A DNA stretch of 64,000 nucleotides, from the NCBI RefSeq assembly GCF_050908995.1, contig NC_135121.1, forward strand, positions 1,364,001 through 1,428,000, written 5' to 3'. A model generated the notes under the pieces. The model was given only the letters and a program-made list of their open reading frames with translations, searched no databases and was not told the origin of the DNA. Shown here one piece after another: positions 55,705 to 64,000 of the stretch (position 1 is the first letter of the stretch; each line of letters opens with the position of its first letter). The stretch comes from Andrena cerasifolii (Eukaryota > Arthropoda > Insecta > Hymenoptera > Andrenidae). The position numbers and the translations under genes were made by a program.

Positions 55705-57764
55705 CACCTTACCGATTTTGATCACCGTGAAATATGCTGTCGGCGGCACGATTCTGAACAACTTTTTCCTATACAGGTTACCGCCACTCGACCTTCATTT
55801 CCGAGATACACGCAAAAATAGTTTCGACATTATATACCTAGCGTATTTCTCATGTTTGGGATAGAGAGGTTAGAGATAGGTTAGACAGTAAACAAACAAA
55901 ATAGTTACAGCTTATTTCGATCTTTATACTGTCATCTCCTTAGCAAAATAATTATGTTTTAGAACCGCTGTAATCGTAATAGCCGGCGGTGCCTTGTTGA
56001 CGGAGGCCCTACATATCTAACAGGTGCCCCCAAAAGCACCCTTTTCCTAAAATCAATGCTTCGAACTCTCACGCTTTAAAAGTGAATCTGCTTATTAAAT
56101 ATCAAAACTATTAATTTTTCTTAATGTGAATAAGTTTTATTCCTCTGCATGTTCATCGAAAAGTAGACTATGTAGTATATTTGCTTCTCCTCGGCGCAAT
56201 ACAAAGATATTTCTCGCCATTCCATACGAGTGTTTGCTGTTGTGCAGTAAGACTATCTTCGATTGGTATGTCTTCACTCATTTCAAGTGTAGGAATTTGA
56301 TTAACATTCTCGGTATGAAAAAAAAGATTTATAAACTGTAATGCCGCACAGCCTGTAGAGAGGAGTTCTAATTAGATATTGCAGCCATTTTTTTATGTTA
56401 TACTTTTTCAACGAACCAATTAAATAATGTGATTTATGTATTTTGTTTATCTTAATATGAACATGAACACAATGATCGCCATCAATGTTTCTTGGTAAAT
56501 GATTCACCATCGTATGTATTTACAGATACTAGAACATTAATAATTTGCCCGCAGATCCCATGCTGTCCATGTGCATGTCACAAGCGTCGAATTCGCATGA
56601 ACGGTATCTTGGGTGATATTAACCTCTTTGACAACAAATCTAATGTAGGTAGATGAGATGTCAGACAATTTCTGCATGTGTTGTAGTTGCACGTTACCAC
56701 AGGTTGAATGTTAATGGCTGAGAAAACAGTATGTAGAGAAAGCAGTTGTTGCTGTTTGGGATCAGCCAGTTTCACAACGTTCTTAAACTATATTCGATCA
56801 CAAATGAAGCGAACTTTACTAAGATTATTGTTCAGAAATTGTGTTGGAAATTCTTGATGGACAGTTTTAAATAAAGTAAGGTTTGTGTATGGTAGCGTGG
56901 CAGCAGTGGGTGAATCGATACTTGTTGATAGCACAGCTGAATCATATTCATTGGGTTTATCCGCGGCAGCAGATGAATCGTTACTTTACGTTTTGATCAC
57001 GTACCATTCTTAAAAAACAGTATTTTTTAATTTCCTCGTATACTTCCCGAGATAATCTTATATAGAGCTAAAAAACGTTTGGTTTTTTGTTCTAGGTTAA
57101 ATTGAAGACGAAATTCTTCCGACCGCGGAACACTGTTTTTCAGAAGAAGCTTATTTTGTTGAATTGTGACGCCGCCATTTTATATTAATTTTTTTTTAAA
57201 TTGTGATCATACTTCAAGGTATGTACAATAAAGGCCTTCAAAAAGATTTTGTATTCCATTCACTACACTCACATGAAAAATTATCAAAATCAGGCTGCCT
57301 TTCCGGGCTCTACAGAGGCATTACCCTTTAATGAAAAAAATTTTTAATAATATTCAATTGAATTTTTTTTAGATTTAGTGGGTACACAAACCAATAATAG
57401 ATTGAAACACAGAATTATGTAACTAGACTTAAATTGAAAGAAAGAACTCGACTTAATGCGGCTATCGCCTTTCAGCTTCTCACTCAACGCCATTTTGTTT
57501 CAAACATCGTATGCCGACTAACGACTGCCGTTTCGAGGCATCGCCTTTGCCGCCGCAAACGCACACGCATACACACACCTTGGTTTCAACTCCTTGCTCT
57601 CTGAAGGTCCGGCGCAGCTTCCGCCTGCTCTCCAGCAGTGTCGACAAATGTTTATACTTGTCGCTTGTTTCGACCATGAACAATAACTGCCCGTTATCGT
57701 TACAACAATACCTCCATCGTGTATGGATATATGAAAAAAATCTTCAGACAAAAGTTGTAGTACA
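55705..57764. other. Unassigned AT-rich region
   Basis: No supported gene, TIR pair or RNA. The segment 57480-57680 is GC-richer, but overlapping ORFs on both strands there lack domains. Confidence 0.45.
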
Positions 57765-58507
57765 TGTAACCAGTTATAACGGTGGGACCCTGATCTGCCC
57801 CCCCCCCCACCACTTGCGCTTGGCGCGGCCCGCCGCTACCGAGCGCAACCGTGAGATGGCTGCGCGCCGAGCGGCGCTCTCACTCGCTAAGTTCGCGCGG
57901 CGCCACATATAAGCCAGCGCGGCGGGCCCGTCAGACAGAGTCTACCTCGAGCGTTACGCTTGCTGGTTGTATCTCTCCCAGCGATTTCTTGTACGTAATA
58001 GGCTGTATCACTGTGTCTTTTTGGTATCCCCTACCTCCACGGCTCCTAGAATGGACGCGAGCTCGCCGACCTGTAGACGCAAGTCGATACCTTCTGTCGA
58101 TCTTAGGGACAGGCACCGCCTGCCCTGGAGGACATCCCGTAATCTCCGTGTCTCCCGCGGGTTTAACCCACTGGGCGATCGGACTTCAAGGCTTCCAGGT
58201 CAGGGCCATTGGTGGAGACCACAGCCATGGCACCAGAACGACCGCCACCCTTTCCTTCATCTACCGTCGACTCGTCACCGACCTCCGCGACGGTGACCGC
58301 GACACGCCACCGGCGGTGTGCTAGTTTAAGCCGTAAGCTAGGTTAGAGTTAAGCCGACACACCTTTGTTAGCCACAGACCTGGCCGGGCTCTTTTGTTCA
58401 TTCGAATAAATAAATCCCGTTTAACCACTTCACTCCGCATCATTCTTTCGGCCGCACAAAACACCCGCCCGGAGGTCGCCGAACAGCGCCTCCACCATCC
58501 GGTTACA
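57765..58507 (+). repeat. Solo LTR, 743 bp, TSD TACA
   Basis: Begins TGTAACCAGTTATAACGG and ends CATCCGGTTACA (terminal TGTAACC/GGTTACA inverted repeat). The direct repeat TACA occurs on both sides (57761-57764 and 58508-58511). It contains a poly-C tract, a TATA-like 'catataagcc' at about 57904-57913 and AATAAA at 58405-58410. No internal retrotransposon sequence is attached, so it is a solo LTR from LTR-LTR recombination. The owner family is not known; a second copy is at 40883-41610. Confidence 0.9.
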
Positions 58508-58511
58508 TACA

Positions 58512-60059
58512 TATATAAAGAGGCAAATATAATGGTAGAAATTTTTTTTTTTTTTTTTGTTAAAGTCAATCTTTCGAGTTTTCAAGGTCACTGATGTTTT
58601 TTTTATTAACAATCGTATATGCTATGTATTTATTCTTCAACAGAAAAAAATACAAATTGAACAATTTATATTTATATCAAATTTTAAAAAATTCAAAATT
58701 TTCAAATTTGATGCGTGATGGGTTCCCGTGTTCCAGTCGGTCTCAATTTTTTTCCAGGTCATTTCCCCAACAAGTGTCTCAATTTTGGAGGGTGAGACCA
58801 TACAAATCTGATGTTCGAAAAATAAGGTGCACCCTAGTGTACATCTGAGTAAGTAGATGTAGCCATTTCTGTCGATAACAAAAATAGGTGTGCCTTGTCT
58901 TTAAGAGTGTGCCCAATTAGATGACAAAAACCAATCGTCACGGCGGCGGATTGCACCGCCTGCCAGGGGCCTTCTTTCGGTGCAGTAATAGTAGGGGGGG
59001 TAATACGACGTGTGAATACACCATGCGAGGATTTCCCCTCTACTACTACCTACTGCTTCACGTGTTCCTGTAGCTGCTCCCCCTCTACTACTCCTTACTA
59101 CGTCATGTGCCCGTTACTTCTATCAAGCCTGTGTAGGAGGTAGATAGAGTAAGAACAACGTTGCCGCTCCCACAATCACGGCTTCTTGGTGGGGGAAGCA
59201 TTTCACTTTTCGTCACGCCCGAGAAAACTTACTGTACCGCGACTAGAGAAGTTTAACTTAAAAAATTATGTTTTACCGTAAGTCTTCTATAGCTCCGTTT
59301 CGTCTATGCGGTGTATGCCCGGTGACTGTCCCCACCATTTCTTGGAATGCTTCGGTCGAGTGTGGGAGAACCCGAGGACGAGCGAGAGGGGATAAAAGAG
59401 TCGACACTGAAGTTGCCGTCAACTACGCAGGAGAGAAAACATGATACTTTGTCTCGCTTCGTCGTCCACGTGCGTACGATCTGCTTCTTGGTTGATACAT
59501 TTAATGTACAGTGAGCTGCATTAATATTTGGACACAGTGGTACTGGGAAATATATCGCTATGTATCTGTGGTAATTCTGGAAATAAAAGATTCATTGTTT
59601 TTTTATGATTTAGTACACTTATTCTAGTTGCTTAGATGTTTTTATTTAATTTTTACACTTTTCTGGTTAATCAATGACAAAAGAAATAATGCCTAATTTT
59701 GACGTCGCAACAATATTCGACACTCTGCAAAGCATAATGCTTTTAACGCAGTGGACTTTCGCTTCCCCTTTCTCCCAGAGTTGGACAAAATGTAATATAA
59801 CCACAAATTAAACATCACGACCAAAATGCAATCGCGCAATCAAACACACACTACCCCCTGCAATCGCTGACCTAGGTAGTTGACTAAATTGTGGTTAACT
59901 ACCCAAATCAACGATCACAGAAAACAATGCCCAATCGACTACACAACTACATCCCAATCGCAATCCGGAATCCGAAACTAGACTGTACACTGCCCGACTT
60001 TGCTTTCTCCCCACTCGTCGCTCCTCGTTCCTCCCTTATATTTCCGCGTACTCTCATCA
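58512..60059. other. Unassigned region with a solo Tc1-like end
   Basis: 59507-59535 'cagtgagctgcattaatatttggacac' looks like one terminus of a Tc1-type element; no partner is visible. A run of about 16 T is at 58541-58558. 'ctactacta' repeats lie near 59035-59100. No gene. Confidence 0.4.
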
Positions 60060-62410
60060 CTTCTTCTCCCTTACCCACCTTCTCTCCTTTCATTCCCACT
60101 CACCCTCACCTCTCTCCAACTTTCTCCTGCTCTCAATCTCTTTCATCCACCCCACAACTCCCCCCCACCCCGCTATGCCCCCAAAATTCTTCCTACTTTC
60201 TCCTGCCATCCACCGCAATCCTCCTCCCTTCTCCCGTATCGCTCCCACACATGTTCCCACATCTCTTTTGCACTCCTGCACACTCTGAATTCCCTCCTCC
60301 CTCCTGTTTCCCAATGCCACCCTTCTCGTATTTCATTCCCTAACCTGAACCTTATCACCATTTTCCACCTGCTTTCCCCCCACCCTTTCTGCAGGTATTC
60401 CAGAATCGCCTCCCCCGTTACCATTTAATCTATTCACCCTTGAGTCGTGTATCCTCTCCCGCCTCTCGTCCCTATGTTGTTCCCTGTCCATTCTCTCTAT
60501 CTCCCCTATCCTCACCCCTCCCCACCCTCTTCTCCTGAAAGCCTTCTCTAAATCTGCTATTACGATGTTGAATAGCATCGGGCTCAAGTGGCACCCTTGC
60601 CTTACCCGCTTAGCTGTCCAGTCCTCTCCTACCTCTTTCTCCACCCTCACTCTGCTCTTCGCCTCTCTGCACATCTCCTCTATCCTTTTCCTCAGCCCTT
60701 CCCTGACCCCCTTTCTTGCAATGCCTCCCCTAACGTCCATTTGTCCACCGAATCAAACGTGGTTTTCAGGTCTACAAACATAGCCTGTTGACCACGCAAT
60801 TTAACTCATATATGTTGTCCACCACTCCCATCCCTTTCCTTATACCCAGCCTCTTTTTCACTGTTGGCACTATTATGCCCTCTTTCCATTACTCTGACCA
60901 ACCTTCCCCCCTCCACACCTTGTTACATATTTCCCTGACCCAGATTTATCCCCCCCCCCCTCCCCCGTACCTATTCCCACCGCCTTTCCGTCCTTCAGCT
61001 TTCCTATCGCCCTCCGAACCTCATCTCTGTTGATCTCTCTCTTCCTGCCCCCCCCCCCTGTTGGTTTTTGCCCCCCTTACCACTCTCCATTCCACTCCGC
61101 CTAGCCCCCTCATAAAAAACTCCTTCCACTTCTCCATCGGTATTTCTTCGTTCCCCTTGACTCTTTTCCTCCTTTGCCTGTTTACTATTGCCCAAACCTC
61201 CCCCTCCGTTTTAGCTTTTTCCGCCTGTCGCTCCCATCTATTCGTTTTCTCCTCTTTCTTCCTCTTACACATCTCCTTGTACTCCCTCTTACTCACATCG
61301 TACTCCCACCTACTTCCCCCTTCTTTCCTCCATCTCCTCATTCTCCTTCTCATTTCGCTCTTTTCCACCTCACACTCCTCATGCCATCAGCCCCCCCCCA
61401 CTTCCTGCCGTCTTCTCCTTCTTCTCCCTGCCGCTCCATCGCCTTTTTTATCTTCTCCGTACCTTTCCGCATTTCTTCCTCAACCTCTCCTCCCCCCACT
61501 CCCAACCCATCGATGCCCTCCCTGAACTTCCCCCTTTCTACTTCTGTCCAGTCTCTCTTCCTCTTTCCCCCTTTGCTCCCATTTTCTCTCTTGCTCCCTT
61601 CCCCCTAATTCCACTATCAGTCGCTGGTGGTCCGAGTCCACGTGGTCCCCTACCTCCATCCTCTTCACCCACTCCCTTGTTTTCTCATCCCCCAGCACCT
61701 AATCTATTACCGTTTCTCTTTCTCCCCCTCCTTATACGTGAACTCCCCTTCCTCATCATTTTCCATGTAGCCATTAAAAACCTCCCACCCCGTCTCCTCT
61801 ATTATTTCTAACAATTTCCTTCCCTCCCCATTAACTGCCTTATCCTTCGATTTCCTTCCCTCAAGTTCTTCCTCCTCCTCCTCCCTATCCCTTCCCTTTC
61901 ACCCCTGTTCTTGCATTAAAATCCCCCTATTAACACTTTTCTTCCCTCCTTCCTATCTTCCATCCATGTCTATAGATTCTCCCCCTTCCTTTCTATACCC
62001 CACTCATGTGTACTCCCACTATCCTCCACTTAACCTCTCTCCACTTAACTTTCACCGTCATTAATCCCTCGATCTCCTCCTCTTGTGTCTCGCCCTCGTT
62101 CTCTATGCTCTTTTTCGGCCCCACCAGCATTCCTCCCTTTGCCGTCCCTAATCTTCTCCCTTCCTGTCACCACCAGCTCCTTTATCTTCTTCCCTAACTC
62201 GGGGGAGTTAGAACGGAGGAACTAAAGAAAGGGGAGCTGAGGAGCCTCCCCAAATTCTTTCTCTTTCCTCCCTCTATCTTGTTTCCCCTTCCTTCAGTTC
62301 CTCCGTCAACTCCTCCATCTCCTTGTTAGTCCCCATCCCCTGCTCCTTAATCCCTCTTATCTCATCGCTCAAGCTCTCTCCCATCTTTCTAATCATTTCC
62401 CCTATCACCT
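60060..62410 (-). pseudogene. Non-LTR retrotransposon ORF2 (purine-rich LINE), decayed
   Basis: On the minus strand: endonuclease end REWVKRMEVGDHVDSDHQRLIVEL (about 61680-61610), a long charged linker (MRRWRKEGGSRWEYDVSKREYKEMCKRKKEEK, EEIPMEKWKEFFMRGLGGVE, about 61360-61080), RT blocks REGLRKRIEEMCREAKSRVRVEKEVGEDW and RVRQGCHLSPMLFNIVIADLEKAF (about 60700-60550), and a C-terminal block FRVCRSAKEMWEHVWERYGRREED (about 60290-60230). Stops and frameshifts occur throughout, and the RT palm with the YADD box is not seen. The coding strand is nearly pure purine in long stretches, which produces mirror ORFs on the plus strand. 62410-61700 is probably the degraded EN start. Confidence 0.75.
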
Positions 62411-62425
62411 CCACGTGTAGAGGCG

Positions 62426-63659
62426 GTGCATTCCGATGAACGAGATGCATTCGAAACTACATTTTTCAATGTAATGGCATCGGCGGAGAAATGCATTACG
62501 AATAGACGTGGTCCTCCAACCTTGATTGCACCATCAAGTGCGTCAGTAGCGGGTGCTTCGTCGCCGGTCCCTAGTGAGAGAAGTCATACCGCGATTACCG
62601 ACAATTGCCCTACCCGCGTTTGACGGGAGTTATAGTAAGTGGGTACGGTTTCGAGACACATTCCTGTCATTGATTCATATAAATGAAAAATTGACTGATA
62701 TGCAACGTTTTCAATACTTGAATTCTGCACTGAAGGGTCCGGCGGCTCGAGTCATAGAGTCATTGGGTGTTTCGGAGGCAAATTATCGGGTTGCATGGCC
62801 AAGGTTGAAGGCGAGGTATGAGGATTCCCAAGCGCTAGTGCACCATCACACAAATGTACTATTAGATTTGCCGTCCATAAAAAGGCCGTCAGGCACTGTA
62901 CTTCGAGAATTTGTGGATGACATTCAGAACCACATCGCTGCATTGGGTGCTCTTGGTCAACTTGTTAACTCTTGGGACACAATCGTCATATTACTCTTAT
63001 AAAAAAGAATTATAGAATGGGAGATGTATCGCCTCCAAATGTCAGAGGGCCCGCAATTTAGTGATTTCGTGAAGTTTCTAGAAAAACGGTCAAAGCTCCT
63101 CGAGCGAACGATTAGTGGTAGACAGGCGACAGGCGACTGGCCTCAGTCAAGCAACAAGTTCGAGTCTCATAAGTCGAAGAATAAACATCAATCAACGTTA
63201 TCAGCCCATGTTGCGAGTACCTCGGATAGCTGTTTGCATTGTAAGGGCGATCATTTGTTGCAGCAATGCGCTGAGTTTAAATCCATGTCTCACAGTGAGC
63301 TGCATGCGACAATTAAAAGATTGAGATGTTTCAATTGTTTTCAATCAGGACATAATGTCAAAGCGTGCACGCGCGGGGCATCCCGGAAATGTGGGCGAAA
63401 ACATAACACATTGCTACATCGGGTTAACTTTGTTGAGAATAGTACAACCGAGATGAAAGATCAATCTGGGGGATCAGAATCTCGGCACGATGAGAAGAAG
63501 CCAATTGTACATGCCCACGTTTCGAATTTGCGAATTTCCGAACTAGATTTCACAGTGCTTTCAACAGAGTTGGTATATGTGGAAGATGTAAAGGGAAACC
63601 GGCATGAATGTTGCACGTTGTTAGACGCTGGGTCACAGGCACATTTCATTACTGATTAG
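62426..63659 (+). pseudogene. BEL/Pao Gag and protease, frameshifted
   Basis: The N-terminal frame (62426 on) ends after SSPVPS. A shift near 62570 leads to RLPTIALPAFDGSYSKWVRFRDTF, the conserved BEL/Pao Gag block, and VAWPRLKARYEDSQALVHHH. A stop at 63000-63002 interrupts, after which the same frame gives EMYRLQMSEGPQFSDFVKFLEKR, Cys/His clusters (CLHCKGDH, CFNCFQSGHNVKAC) and the protease core LLDAGSQAHFITD ending at a TAG (63657-63659), beyond which the frame continues with FCKRLGLRQ. The protease Asp in LLDAGS is present. Confidence 0.8.
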
Positions 63660-63814
63660 TTTTGCAAAAGGTTAGGGCTTCGACAAACGAGTGTCACTAT
63701 TACCGTGGGCGGATTAGGCAGGGAAATTAACTCAATCGAGGCAAAGACTCAGGTAGTTGTACACGCGCGATCAGGTAGCTTCATTTCAAGTTTGTCCTGT
63801 TGATTATACCGACC

Positions 63815-64000
63815 ATCATGGACAACATGACGCGTATTGACGAACAGACGCGTGTAATAGAGCCAAATTATTACTTGCCTCATCATGCAGTTTTTAAGGA
63901 AACTAGCACAACGACGAAGATGCGGGTTGTTTTCGATGGTTCCGCAAAATCGTCTGGGATCTCGTTAAACGAGACCCAGATGGTAGGTCCGACAGTTCAA
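63815..64000 (+). pseudogene. BEL/Pao reverse transcriptase, N-terminal piece
   Basis: YYLPHHAVFKETSTTTKMRV and VFDGSAKSSGISLNETQMVG are the first conserved BEL/Pao RT blocks. They follow the protease region after only about 150 bases, so the usual long protease-RT spacer is deleted. The frame is open to the window edge. Confidence 0.8.

Larger units (their letters stand above)
62426..64000 (+). mobile_element. BEL/Pao LTR retrotransposon, truncated by window edge
   Basis: Gag, zinc fingers, protease and RT start in BEL/Pao order on the plus strand. No LTR is visible at the left, where the pyrimidine-rich LINE ends immediately before. The element continues past 64000. Confidence 0.85.

Noticed and set aside
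59891..61698. Plus-strand Ser/Pro/Leu-rich ORFs
   Set aside because: They mirror the purine-rich LINE coding strand; the minus strand carries recognisable endonuclease and RT blocks.

Overview
The window looks like insect (arthropod) genomic DNA. The only host gene I recognise is the last coding exon of an A-type muscarinic acetylcholine receptor at the left edge. Almost everything else is transposable-element (TE) DNA typical of insects: Ty3/gypsy, copia and BEL/Pao LTR retrotransposons, CR1/Jockey-like and other non-LTR elements, Helitrons, piggyBac-, hAT-, Tc1/mariner/pogo- and Transib-like DNA elements, and many foldback elements and MITEs. A hymenopteran would fit the TE flavour, but the sequence does not prove an order. 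I found no rRNA, tRNA or CRISPR array, and no prokaryotic gene organisation.

Layout. 1-2.2 kb: receptor intron carrying a 1.06-kb foldback element, then the terminal exon, stop and poly(A) signal. 3.4-5.9 kb: a pogo-like TIR element containing a Helitron and a second TIR element. 6.2-11.9 kb: a series of palindromic elements. 13.9-19.2 kb: a long-TIR element holding a decayed CR1/Jockey-like LINE. 19.2-21.3 kb: MITEs and a unit with two LTRs in head-to-head orientation; one LTR carries a piggyBac-type element, which itself carries a Helitron. 21.9-25.1 kb: gypsy A (minus). 25.5-36.3 kb: gypsy B (minus), split inside its integrase by an 8.06-kb DNA transposon (26117-34175), which is split in turn by a 961-bp Transib-like element with RSS-like ends and by a 3.94-kb foldback with 1.82-kb arms. 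38.6-41.8 kb: another TIR element containing a palindromic mariner-like element and a Helitron interrupted by an LTR. 45-46.2 kb: copia remnant (minus). 48-52.4 kb: gypsy C (plus) with three DNA-element insertions. 53.8-55.1 kb: LINE fragment (minus) holding two MITEs. 57.8-58.5 kb: solo LTR. 60-62.4 kb: purine-rich LINE (minus). 62.4 kb to the right edge: BEL/Pao element (plus).

The most notable signals are (i) the 961-bp element whose termini read as RSS-like heptamer/nonamer pairs with 13- and 23-bp spacers and a 5-bp CGCTG target duplication, (ii) the near-identical 1822-bp inverted arms next to it, (iii) the 8-kb host transposon of unassigned superfamily, and (iv) the head-to-head LTR unit with a 4-bp target duplication. 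Several insertion sites could be checked to the base because the interrupted reading frame continues across the site once one copy of the target duplication is discounted. All coding TEs seen here are broken; the receptor exon is intact.
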